Positions 1 to 7,251 of a stretch of 10,058 bases of DNA are shown in pieces (position 1 is the stretch's first letter; every line of letters starts with the position of its first letter). The position numbers and the translations under genes were made by a program. The DNA is taken from assembly GCA_966186435.1 (NCBI GenBank), contig CBIFWW010000124.1, forward strand, positions 1-10,058. The letters run 5' to 3'. This stretch comes from CBIFWW01 sp966186435. GTDB taxonomy: Bacteria > Pseudomonadota > Gammaproteobacteria > Enterobacterales > Enterobacteriaceae. The notes beneath the pieces are model-generated. The model was given only the letters and a program-made list of their open reading frames with translations, was not told the origin of the DNA and made no database searches.

Positions 1-54
1 AACCGAAAGCAGGTGATGGCTGTGGGTGTAGCGGATGATGGGATTGGTGCTCAT
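1..54 (-). CDS. vgrG: VgrG-like spike protein, N-terminal fragment (runs off the left edge)
   Basis: An ATG at 54-52 opens a frame that stays open to the window edge and gives 18 residues, MSTNPIIRYTHSHHLLSV. The ATG overlaps the clpV stop codon as ATGA, and a strong purine-rich ribosome binding site (AAGGGGAG, 60-67) lies five bases upstream inside the clpV tail, so this is a well-supported translation start. The short THSHHLLSV-type opening resembles VgrG proteins, whose N-terminal gp27-like domain starts soon after such a segment, and vgrG commonly follows clpV in enterobacterial T6SS operons. In the family, VgrG trimers form the puncturing tip on the Hcp tube and carry effectors. The start is seen directly. 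The VgrG identity is inferred from 18 residues and position, so another T6SS gene remains possible. Confidence 0.6.
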   Translation of the reverse strand, partial: MSTNPIIRYTHSHHLLSV

Positions 55-2705
55 GATTTCTCCCCTTCGCTCCAGCCAAACTCCAGCACAATGCCTTCGT
101 CTTCATCCCAACCCAGCGCCAGGGACTGGGGCTTTTGCTTCGCCGCCATGTGGGTGAGTAACTGTTGGCTCAGCACCGGCAGGATCTGCTGGTTCAGCAG
201 GCTGTCCACATTGCGTGCCCCGGTGTCCGGCAGCAGGCAGGCGCTGGTGAGAGTGTCATAAAGGCTAATATCGATGTGGGTGGAAAGGCCGTAGTGGCGG
301 GCCAGGCGTTTGCTGACCTGCTCCAGTTTCATCTCCACGATGGTGCGCATCGCGCTGGCAGCCAGTGGGCGATAAATCACAGTCTGGAAGCGGGCCAGTA
401 AGGCGGGCTGGAAGTGGTCGCGCAGCAGGGGCCGCAGCAGTTCGTGCAGATCGGTGTCCGTGGCTTCTGGCTGTTCATCCAGCAGTTGCATTAAGTGGTC
501 GCTACCGAGGTTAGAAGTCATCAGGATTACGGTGTTGCGGAAGTCGATTTCACGCCCTTCGCCATCGCGCATAAAGCCTCGGTCGAACACTTGATAGAAC
601 AGGTTCATCACATCGCGATGGGCTTTTTCCACCTCATCAAGCAGCACCACGCTGTAAGGCCGTTTGCGTACCGCTTCGGTCAAAATGCCACCCTGGCCAT
701 AGCCAACGTAGCCTGGAGGGGAGCCTTTAAGTTGGCTGACGGTGTGGGGTTCCTGGTATTCGGAAAGGTTGATGGTGATCAGCGATTTCTCGCCACCGTA
801 GAGGCAATCCGTCAGCGCCAGCGCGGTTTCGGTTTTACCCACGCCGCTTGGCCCCACCAGCAGGAAGACACCCTGTGGGCCATTTTCTGAAGTGAGGCCG
901 GTTTTGGCGGCGCGCAGGCGCTGGGCGATGGCAGTGAGCGAAGCTTCCTGCCCCACCACCCGATTGCCAATTTCCTGTTCCAGCGTGAGCAGTTCGGTTT
1001 GCTCATCCTTCATTAATGAGGAGAGGGGCACCCCGGTCCAATCGGCAATGACATTCGCCACCGAGCGGGTATCCACATCAATCTGAATCAGGGCATCGGC
1101 CTGCTGGGCGCGTTCCAGCTGCTGCTGTAAGTCCTGAATCTCCGCCTGGCGGCTGGTGTCCTGGCGGCAATCCATTAGCTTCTGAGCAAGGGCTTTTTCT
1201 TGCTCGAAGTGGGCTTCTTTTTGCTGCAACGACGCTTCAAGGTGCTGGATCTGGCGGGCGAGTTCAGCCAACCGCTCGCTATGTTGGTTGCTACCCAGGG
1301 CCACATCTTCCAGTAGGGCTTGTTGCTCAAGTGTCAGGGAAGTCTGCTGGGCTTTAAGATGGGTAATCGCTTCCGGGGTGGTGTCGATACCCATGCGCAC
1401 CCGGGCGGCCGCCGTATCCAGCAGATCGACGGCTTTATCCGGCAGTTGCCGCCCAGTGAGGTAGCGGCGCGATAACGTGACGGCGGCTTTCACTGCATCA
1501 TCAGTGATATGTACCCCGTGGTGCTCGGCATAACGGGATTTTAGGCCGCGCAGCATTAGGCAGGCGGTATCGTCGTCCGGTTCATCCACTTTAACCATTT
1601 GGAAGCGGCGTTCCAGGGCAGCGTCACGTTCAAAATACTGCTTGTATTCGCTCCAGGTGGTGGCGGCGATAGTGCGTAATTCGCCACGGGCCAGGGCCGG
1701 TTTGAGCAGGTTGGCAGCATCGGCCCCTCCGGCCTGGTTACCCGCGCCGATGATAGTGTGGGCTTCGTCAATAAACAGCAGCACCGGCAGCGGGGATTGT
1801 TGCACCGCGTCGATGACGTTTTTCAGCCGTTGTTCAAATTCCCCTTTTACACCGGCCCCGGCCTGCAACAGCCCAAGGTCTAAGGTGCGCAGGCTCACTG
1901 GTTTCAGGCTTTCCGGGACATTACCTTCGGCAATACGTAATGCCAGCCCTTCCACCAGCGCAGTTTTACCTACCCCGGGTTCACCTACCAGAATCGGGTT
2001 GTTTTTACGGCGGCGGGAGAGGATATCCACCATTTGGCGGATTTCTGTATCACGGCCAAATACCGGGTCGATCTTGCCTTCTTTGGCTTTGGCGGTCACA
2101 TCAAGGGTGAACTTATCCAGTGCATTTTGCAGGGCCGGGTTGAGTTCGCCTGGTTTTGGCTCAGCCCCTACCGGGCGGCCAACAAACTCCACTTCTCCAC
2201 CGTGGTTTTGCGCCAGTTCAGCTTCCTGCTGAACGTCAATCCGCTCATCAGACTGGGCATCCAGCAACGGTTGCAGCCGCTCTAGCTGGCTTTGCCCAAG
2301 GGTCAACAGCGGCCATAAACCATCGCAGCGCAGCAGTTTTGGTTTATTCACCAGAGCCATCAGGAGGTGCAGACTGCGGATTTTGTCTTCCCCTGCCAGA
2401 GATGCCAGAAGCCAGGCCTCTTGTAGCAGCGCTTGAATGTTTGAAGAGAGCTGCGGGCGGTGGCGCACCGAGCGAGGCAGGCTGTCCATCCAGGCCAGTA
2501 AATCCTGCCAAATGGTATCCATATTCCATTCATAGCGCCGCGCCAGCACCGTAAGGTCGCCCTCGCCCTGCTCTAGCAATTTAAGCAGCCAGTGCTCTGG
2601 TAAAATTTCCGCATGGGCGCGGGTCTGGCACAGGGAGGCAGCGCCTTCCAGGGCGCGGGCGCAATAAGGGTTAAGACGACGTAACAGGACGGCAGAATTT
2701 TCCAT
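51..2705 (-). CDS. clpV: T6SS sheath-disassembly AAA+ ATPase ClpV (TssH)
   Basis: This 884-residue Hsp100/ClpB-type ATPase uses ATP to pull apart contracted TssB/TssC sheath in the cytoplasm so that subunits can be reused. An N-terminal helical domain (about 1-150) has the ClpV-type opening LLRRLNPYCARALEGAA. The first AAA+ module has Walker A GEPGVGKT (241-248), Walker B with DE at 313-314, a pore-loop segment AGAGVKGEFEQR (282-293) and an arginine-finger region ERR (365-367). A Gln/Leu-rich coiled-coil middle domain spans about 442-542. The second module has Walker A GPSGVGKT (618-625), pore segment GYVGYG (665-670), Walker B LLDE (688-691) and a sensor-2 type GAR (829-831). Both ATPase sites look intact. 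I chose the ATG at 2705 because AAAGGGA lies nine bases upstream. ATGs at 2714 and 2744 are in frame but badly placed. The gene follows hcp after a 289-base structured gap and overlaps the next gene by ATGA. Confidence 0.96.
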   Translation of the reverse strand: MENSAVLLRRLNPYCARALEGAASLCQTRAHAEILPEHWLLKLLEQGEGDLTVLARRYEWNMDTIWQDLLAWMDSLPRSVRHRPQLSSNIQALLQEAWLLASLAGEDKIRSLHLLMALVNKPKLLRCDGLWPLLTLGQSQLERLQPLLDAQSDERIDVQQEAELAQNHGGEVEFVGRPVGAEPKPGELNPALQNALDKFTLDVTAKAKEGKIDPVFGRDTEIRQMVDILSRRRKNNPILVGEPGVGKTALVEGLALRIAEGNVPESLKPVSLRTLDLGLLQAGAGVKGEFEQRLKNVIDAVQQSPLPVLLFIDEAHTIIGAGNQAGGADAANLLKPALARGELRTIAATTWSEYKQYFERDAALERRFQMVKVDEPDDDTACLMLRGLKSRYAEHHGVHITDDAVKAAVTLSRRYLTGRQLPDKAVDLLDTAAARVRMGIDTTPEAITHLKAQQTSLTLEQQALLEDVALGSNQHSERLAELARQIQHLEASLQQKEAHFEQEKALAQKLMDCRQDTSRQAEIQDLQQQLERAQQADALIQIDVDTRSVANVIADWTGVPLSSLMKDEQTELLTLEQEIGNRVVGQEASLTAIAQRLRAAKTGLTSENGPQGVFLLVGPSGVGKTETALALTDCLYGGEKSLITINLSEYQEPHTVSQLKGSPPGYVGYGQGGILTEAVRKRPYSVVLLDEVEKAHRDVMNLFYQVFDRGFMRDGEGREIDFRNTVILMTSNLGSDHLMQLLDEQPEATDTDLHELLRPLLRDHFQPALLARFQTVIYRPLAASAMRTIVEMKLEQVSKRLARHYGLSTHIDISLYDTLTSACLLPDTGARNVDSLLNQQILPVLSQQLLTHMAAKQKPQSLALGWDEDEGIVLEFGWSEGEKS

Positions 2706-2714
2706 AATTTTCAT

Positions 2715-2721
2715 TCCCTTT
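2715..2721 (-). promoter_or_regulatory. Ribosome binding site that decides the clpV start
   Basis: AAAGGGA on the minus strand lies nine bases before the ATG at 2705, and directly abuts the in-frame ATG at 2714 with no spacer. The spacing favours 2705. The longer frame back to 2744 would add 13 residues (MGGSVSKRKGMKI) that do not look like the start of a ClpV N-domain. Confidence 0.65.
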
Positions 2722-2797
2722 CTTTTAGACACGCTACCGCCCATGGCCGTTTACCAATGCCCATAAGGTCAGTACTGATAAGATGTAGGATTGCTTT

Positions 2798-2846
2798 GCA
2801 CAACACCTGCGAGGCGGATGTTCTGCAAAAACGGGCGGTGTTCTGC
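2798..2846. repeat. Three copies of a GCA-AACA-CC-GC motif between hcp and clpV
   Basis: On the plus strand GGCGGATGTTCTGC (2813-2826) is repeated as GGCGGTGTTCTGC (2834-2846), differing by one inserted base. A third, inverted and more diverged copy, GCACAACACCTGC, lies at 2798-2810 and can fold back on the first. Two copies are direct and one inverted, within 49 bases. The second copy overlaps the loop and one arm of the terminator-like hairpin. It could be a small clustered palindromic element or a pair of protein-binding half-sites. I do not recognise it. Confidence 0.5.
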
Positions 2847-2851
2847 CCGTT
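2826..2851 (-). terminator. Probable intrinsic terminator or attenuator between hcp and clpV
   Basis: Read on the minus strand, AACGGGC (2845-2851) pairs perfectly with GCCCGTT (2830-2836) around an eight-base loop. The descending arm runs straight into a five-T tract (2827-2831). This is the form of a rho-independent terminator for transcription leaving hcp. The stem is only seven pairs, and two of its A-T pairs use part of the T tract, so termination may be partial. Partial readthrough would fit the need for far more Hcp than ClpV. The inference rests on sequence form alone. Confidence 0.5.
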
Positions 2852-2867
2852 AGGTTTGATTCGGTTA

Positions 2868-2994
2868 GTTACCCTAGAGATTTCGTGTGGCGGCAAGGCG
2901 GCCAGTTCGCGAGTCCCCGGGAGCATAGACAGCTATGTGACCGGGGCAAGCGAACGCAGCCAACGCCGCAGCCGCGCGAAATATGACGGGTAAC
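2868..2994. repeat. 127-base imperfect palindrome abutting the hcp stop codon
   Basis: The two ends match as inverted repeats: GTTACCC at 2868-2874 with GGGTAAC at 2988-2994, and ATTTCG at 2879-2884 with CGAAAT at 2977-2982. Inside, CCCCGG (2915-2920) pairs with CCGGGG (2941-2946), and CATAG (2924-2928) pairs with CTATG (2933-2937) around a four-base ACAG loop. All these pairs are centred near 2931, so the whole unit would fold into one long interrupted hairpin in RNA. Its minus-strand core (GCGTTGGCTGCGTTCGCT, then a CCCCGG / CCGGGG centre, then GCCGCC and TAGGGT) resembles, from memory, an intergenic palindrome that recurs across many enterobacterial genomes. I do not give it a family name. 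It begins immediately after the hcp stop, so it probably forms the hcp mRNA 3' structure. Confidence 0.8.
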
Positions 2995-3486
2995 TTATGC
3001 TGTGGCGCGTTCGTTCCAGGAATCGGAATGAATGATGTTGCCGTCTTTATAGGTCCAGGTGATTTTTTCGTAACGCAGTTCAATCAGCTCAAGATGGTTA
3101 TGCTTCTCGTAGGAAGGGTCCTTAACGTCATGCATGACGGGGTTAACCTTCACCACTTTCACGTTTTCCAGTTTGGTGTTGAAGTACTCCACTTCCTGGC
3201 CTGCGTCGTTAATCTTGTACCACTTGAATTCCGCGGATTTCAGAGTCTGCCCGGTAGTTACAGCCTTGTAGAGATACGGGCTGGAAGAATCGATTTCTTT
3301 AGTGAATTTGAACGGGGTGTGAATACGGGTGCCCGTCAGCTTGCCGGTGTTGTTATCGGTTGGGATGTACAGATCATGCTGCTGCGCAACCACTTCGATG
3401 CTGCCCTCACGATCTTTAACGTCCACAGACCCTTTAATGTCCGCACCGCCATCGTCTTTCAGCCAAAGATAAACAGGAATTGCCAT
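2995..3486 (-). CDS. hcp: Hcp, T6SS tail-tube protein
   Basis: The 163-residue product opens with MAIPVYLWLKDDGGADIKGS, the usual Hcp start with its first beta strand. It carries RIHTPFKFTKEID (54-66) and a C-terminal beta-strand region HNHLELIELRYEKITWTYKDG (129-148 and following), and ends in DSWNERATA. The length is that of a plain Hcp with no effector domain fused on. In the family, Hcp forms hexameric rings that stack into the tube propelled from the cell, so it is needed in large amounts. I chose the ATG at 3486 because GGAGAG (3494-3499) sits seven bases upstream. The longer in-frame start at 3522 would add 12 residues foreign to the family and lie inside ompA. The ompA stop (3491-3493) is four bases from this start, so translation is probably coupled. 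A 127-base palindrome follows directly. Confidence 0.97.
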   Translation of the reverse strand: MAIPVYLWLKDDGGADIKGSVDVKDREGSIEVVAQQHDLYIPTDNNTGKLTGTRIHTPFKFTKEIDSSSPYLYKAVTTGQTLKSAEFKWYKINDAGQEVEYFNTKLENVKVVKVNPVMHDVKDPSYEKHNHLELIELRYEKITWTYKDGNIIHSDSWNERATA

Positions 3487-3490
3487 GGAA

Positions 3491-5212
3491 TTACTCTCCA
3501 TTGTGTTGTGAAGCGTCATCATCCTGCGATAACGCCTGGGGATTGCCCGGTATCAGGCAGGCATTGGCCTGTGGTACCAGACTGATTTCGACACGGCGGT
3601 TAAGCGCACGGCCTTCCGTCGTGTCATTAGTTGCGACCGGGCGACTTGCACCATAGCCCTGCACCGCAAAACAGCTTCCCGGCACATCGCCGGTATCACG
3701 CATCCAGTCGCGCACCGCTTCGGCACGTTTCATTGAAAGCGTTTGGTTGAGTTGTGGGTTACCGGTGTGGTCGGTATGACCACTGACCACGATCAGCCAC
3801 CCCGGCTTGGCCTTGACGCCAACCAGGGAGTTGATAAGCATTTTGGTGGAACCCGGCTTGAGCGCTGACTTGCCGGAATCAAACAGCGACATACTGTCGA
3901 GGCGGATAATTTGGGGCGCCGGTTGTGGTACAGGCTCAGGCTTCAGTTCTGGGGGCGTTAGCGGCGGGGGAACGAAAGTGCGAATGGCATCCAGTACAGG
4001 CATGCGCAGAAACTCCCCTTTGTATAACCCAAGGCCTAACTGAAGCGGCTCGCCATTCCTCGCCCATTTATCCAACTGAGATAAATCTTGCCTTAAAACT
4101 TCAACGGCATCTGCTTTAAGGCCATGGTTGCCCATAGGTATCCGGTTGTATCGCTGGATATCAAAACTCAGGCGTTGCATTAGTTGGCGGTTAGCCCAAC
4201 CGCTGCTAATCACGGAAGTGACTGCTGCAAGCATGAATAAACCCAAAGCCCAGCGCCTGGCGCGCCCTTGGGGGGTTAACCCGTGGCCTTCAGGTAACAA
4301 AGGCAATATAAAATCAGGAAGCAGGGACATGACTGTACTGTCCGTGCCCACCGGCTGCCAGCTAGCAACATGTTGCATTGCCGTGTGCCGGGTTAACCAC
4401 CTAGTCCAGACAGATGACGCCAGGCTACCGGACAATATTGGCCCGATACCCCATACGGTGGCGGTGGGTATGATGACTGGCATATCAGGTTTTTTATCTG
4501 CGAATACCGCATTAAGATGGCGATGAGTCCAGGCCATCAGGCTGTTCATTAGCACCTGTTGCTGCATGGCAGGCGAGCCACCATTTTTACTCCATTCAGA
4601 AATAGTGCTGGGCGCTGAGAAATCCCGCCATACCCGGATCCCTTCACCGGGCATTGCAGCCTGCCAGAGCATGGTATTCATCATGCCGCTGCCGGCTTGG
4701 GCATTTAGAACCAGCGGCACAGCATGGTGGATATCACGACGGATTTGGCTTATCTGCCAGCGTATGGCCAGCAGGCGGCTGGTGAGGCCTTCAACTTCTG
4801 CATGTTGCTGCGGGCAAACGCACACCATTACCGAGAGTTGGCGCCCCCACTCCGGCCGCAAAACTAACAGTTGACGTGCCACCTGCTCCAAGCTTTGATG
4901 ATCCTCGACCCGAATCCAACACCCCTGGGTAAGGGTTAATACCTGGCTTTGCTCTGGCCACGACTGAGGAAGATCGCCACAAACCAGCACAATAGGCTGG
5001 CGGTAAGTGGCCTCCGGTAAATCATCCAGCTTCAGGGCAACTGAAACCTCAGAGCCACGCCTGGTGAGATACCAAACCCCCGCAATCAATCCTATAAGAG
5101 CTAACAATATAAGGACTGACATAAGCCGGGGCACTGGCAGGAACCCCAGACATACGGCAACGCTAAGCAATGTTGCCCATAAGGCCAGCCAACGCTTTTG
5201 TGCTGGACTCAT
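3491..5212 (-). CDS. T6SS OmpA-domain membrane protein (TagL type), peptidoglycan anchor
   Basis: A 573-residue inner-membrane protein. Two hydrophobic helices near the N-terminus (about 8-25 and 30-49) precede a large soluble region (about 50-318). A third helix (about 321-338, preceded by RR) is followed by a proline-rich linker (about 414-433) and a C-terminal OmpA-like domain (about 435-547). That domain has SLFDSG (442-447), GHTDHTG (478-484), LSMKRAEAV (492-500) and ALNRRVEI (536-543). D481 and R496 fall 15 residues apart, as do the Asp and Arg that bind diaminopimelate in OmpA-family domains. Three helices place the OmpA domain in the periplasm and the 270-residue middle region in the cytoplasm, the topology described for TagL. 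It would tie the TssL/TssM complex to the cell wall. It overlaps tssL by ATGA and precedes hcp by four bases. The job of the cytoplasmic region is unknown to me. Confidence 0.88.
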   Translation of the reverse strand: MSPAQKRWLALWATLLSVAVCLGFLPVPRLMSVLILLALIGLIAGVWYLTRRGSEVSVALKLDDLPEATYRQPIVLVCGDLPQSWPEQSQVLTLTQGCWIRVEDHQSLEQVARQLLVLRPEWGRQLSVMVCVCPQQHAEVEGLTSRLLAIRWQISQIRRDIHHAVPLVLNAQAGSGMMNTMLWQAAMPGEGIRVWRDFSAPSTISEWSKNGGSPAMQQQVLMNSLMAWTHRHLNAVFADKKPDMPVIIPTATVWGIGPILSGSLASSVWTRWLTRHTAMQHVASWQPVGTDSTVMSLLPDFILPLLPEGHGLTPQGRARRWALGLFMLAAVTSVISSGWANRQLMQRLSFDIQRYNRIPMGNHGLKADAVEVLRQDLSQLDKWARNGEPLQLGLGLYKGEFLRMPVLDAIRTFVPPPLTPPELKPEPVPQPAPQIIRLDSMSLFDSGKSALKPGSTKMLINSLVGVKAKPGWLIVVSGHTDHTGNPQLNQTLSMKRAEAVRDWMRDTGDVPGSCFAVQGYGASRPVATNDTTEGRALNRRVEISLVPQANACLIPGNPQALSQDDDASQHNGE

Positions 5213-5898
5213 TTCAGCGCCCCTGGCAGCAAGGTAATTAGCGCCTGATCAAGCCAGTAATTTAGACCCCACCATAAAGCACCAAGCACCAGGACACTCA
5301 ACCCAATGTTTAACGGCCACGATGAGAACCACCCCCTCATCCCACGACCAACGCGGCTTTCTGCCAAAACCGGATGATCTTGGGGAGAGCTAAAGGGAGG
5401 AACGCGATCGCTAAGGATCTGAATCAGTTTCTGGCGATCGGGATCATTCAAGGACCGGAAGCTGCCGAGAAAACCCAGCATCATAACCCGCTGAAAACAC
5501 GTAATAACGGCGCTATCTGGCGTTGGCTCGCGTAACACATCCCGCATACGGTCACATAATGTATCCCCGGCATCCATGGTGCCCAGGAAATGGCCCTGAA
5601 GCGGAATGTCATACCACTGAAAACAAGCGTCATCCTCTACACCACGGCCCTTGACCGCTTCGTCGAGCAATGCACACTGAGCCGTGAGAATATGCTGCCG
5701 GCTTGCTTCATCCAGCCCGCTCTCTTTCAGTTTGCGTTGCACCTGCTCGACATCGCTAACACAGCGTTCCCACAGTACCCGGCCATCACCCTCCCCGAAC
5801 TGAGGGCCATGGCGTAGGCTGATAACCTGAAGCCAGGTATCTTGTAGCAGAGCATCAATATCAAGGGATGCGGAGGTGCCGCGTTTCGTATCTGTCAT
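5209..5898 (-). CDS. tssL: TssL (DotU/IcmH family), T6SS inner-membrane anchor
   Basis: The 229-residue product has the DotU layout: a cytoplasmic helical domain with CALLDEAVK (75-83), LQGHFLGTMDAGDTL (100-114) and MLGFLGSFR (140-148), then one transmembrane helix (about 194-213) close to the C-terminus. TssL joins TssM and TssJ in the membrane complex, and its cytoplasmic hook contacts TssK and the baseplate. Only about 16 residues follow the helix, so this protein has no peptidoglycan-binding domain of its own. The next gene supplies an OmpA domain as a separate protein. Its ATG overlaps the tssK stop, and its own stop overlaps the ompA ATG, both as ATGA, which points to translational coupling and matched output of the three proteins. 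Nothing looks truncated. Confidence 0.93.
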   Translation of the reverse strand: MTDTKRGTSASLDIDALLQDTWLQVISLRHGPQFGEGDGRVLWERCVSDVEQVQRKLKESGLDEASRQHILTAQCALLDEAVKGRGVEDDACFQWYDIPLQGHFLGTMDAGDTLCDRMRDVLREPTPDSAVITCFQRVMMLGFLGSFRSLNDPDRQKLIQILSDRVPPFSSPQDHPVLAESRVGRGMRGWFSSWPLNIGLSVLVLGALWWGLNYWLDQALITLLPGALK

Positions 5899-7235
5899 GT
5901 TCTTAGCACCGCAAAAAGTTCAAGTTCAGGTTCACCGAGCATGCCCGGGACGTAAAACATACAGCTGCCGCTTGCAAACATTTCCAGCGCCTGGGGATGG
6001 GCTACATCAAGGCTGAAATATTGATTCTCAAGCCGCAGTGGAATGGCCGCCGGCACATGACGCAAAGGGATTAACGGCACCCCAATCCGTGAAGAGTTGA
6101 CGATACCCCTGACGAGATCCGGGCTACCCACTTTGCACTGCCGTGGGAACTGCTCCTGCAATTGGGCCACCGGGATGGGTGAACGAACCGAGAGGTAGTA
6201 ATCGGCCCCTTCGCGCAACCTGGGATCGTGCAGACGGGCTTGCCAAAAGTGCAGACGCTTGTCGTGCTCCAGGTCGATCGACACCACCCGCGACGGAAGG
6301 CTGGCTTCCAGTAGATCGCTGAGTAAATCAAACAGTGGCGGGAAGACGGCGTTGAGCTGAGCATGGTTATAGGCAGGTATCGCGCTGACCTGATGCTCCA
6401 GGGAGAAGGTCAGTAAGCTACCTGCCAGCCTGGATAATTCTGTGTACAGACGCTCTACCGGGCTTTGCAAATCACGCTGGAATTGGCCAAGAACAGGCTC
6501 TGCATTATTTAGCGCATTCAACAACCAGAACAATGAGACGTCAGCTACTGCAAAATCGGCCATTCGTTCATTGCTTTCACGGCGCATCGCCATCAAGCGA
6601 GTCAGCCGAGCACGTAGCTGGGTCAGTAGTTGTTCAAGCTGAGCTACCAGCCAGCGGCTACTTTGCAGGGTGAGTAACGGCGGGAGGAAAGCCTCATCTT
6701 GTGTCCACACTCCTTGGGAATCCCGCAGCAAGCGGGCTACCGGGCAGGTCAAATAATCACTGTTATCCTGATGGGCAAAACGAAGCGTCAGCTCTGGCTG
6801 AATCACCGCTATTTGGCGGGTATCGTCACCAAACTGATTGCGTATATCTCGCCAGTGCTGTCTGAAGCGTACCGGTCGGTCGGCTTTTTCATCGGGCGCC
6901 AGGCAATTGCCGCCATTGGCATGCATCAAAGGAAGCGCCAATACCACAACGCTGTCGTTGGCTTCGTCGTCTAACGATAATACCGGCGGCAGTGCATCAG
7001 CATTATCAGTATCGATTAGCATCCCATCCTGAAAACGGACATGCAGTTTTCTAGCCTGCAAACGGCCAAGCTTCAACATGTCTGGCTCAAAGGCTGACTC
7101 AATCACCCCCCAAGGATGATTGAGTCCCATACGGGCAATACATTCCGCTGACCAGGCCGCATATGCGGCCTGTTGCTGGAAGTGTTGGGGAGAGACCATG
7201 ATGCCCCTACCCCATAACGGATTTTCCGTTTTCAT
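5895..7235 (-). CDS. tssK: TssK, T6SS baseplate adaptor
   Basis: A 446-residue soluble protein with the TssK N-terminal signature WGRGIMVSPQHFQQQ (8-22) and the usual C-terminal stretch, in which GVPLIPLRHVPAAIPLR and a YFSLD segment lead to a closing YVPGMLGEPELELFAVLR. In characterised systems TssK trimers join the TssF/TssG baseplate wedges to the cytoplasmic parts of TssL and TssM, so its position directly before tssL fits its contacts. The start follows AGGAAG five bases or so upstream, and only 16 bases separate it from the tssC stop. Its stop overlaps the tssL start. Length and end motifs are those of a complete gene. Confidence 0.95.
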   Translation of the reverse strand: MKTENPLWGRGIMVSPQHFQQQAAYAAWSAECIARMGLNHPWGVIESAFEPDMLKLGRLQARKLHVRFQDGMLIDTDNADALPPVLSLDDEANDSVVVLALPLMHANGGNCLAPDEKADRPVRFRQHWRDIRNQFGDDTRQIAVIQPELTLRFAHQDNSDYLTCPVARLLRDSQGVWTQDEAFLPPLLTLQSSRWLVAQLEQLLTQLRARLTRLMAMRRESNERMADFAVADVSLFWLLNALNNAEPVLGQFQRDLQSPVERLYTELSRLAGSLLTFSLEHQVSAIPAYNHAQLNAVFPPLFDLLSDLLEASLPSRVVSIDLEHDKRLHFWQARLHDPRLREGADYYLSVRSPIPVAQLQEQFPRQCKVGSPDLVRGIVNSSRIGVPLIPLRHVPAAIPLRLENQYFSLDVAHPQALEMFASGSCMFYVPGMLGEPELELFAVLRT

Positions 7236-7251
7236 CGGCTTCCTGCCTTAA

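Noticed and set aside
1642..2232. 196-codon plus-strand frame opposite clpV, and similar frames opposite other genes
   Set aside because: These are reverse-strand shadows of strongly supported T6SS genes. Their products are low-complexity or biased and show no family motifs.
2706..2744. Longer clpV start giving 13 extra residues
   Set aside because: The extra residues lack family character, and the ribosome binding site is spaced for the ATG at 2705.
2711..2926. 71-codon minus-strand frame across the hcp-clpV gap (ends ...GKRPWAVACLKERE)
   Set aside because: Its first half lies inside the large palindrome and it also crosses the terminator-like hairpin. The residue order follows from repeated DNA and does not suggest a protein.
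3487..3522. Longer hcp start inside ompA
   Set aside because: It would add 12 residues before the conserved MAIPVYLWLK opening, and the well-spaced GGAGAG serves the ATG at 3486.
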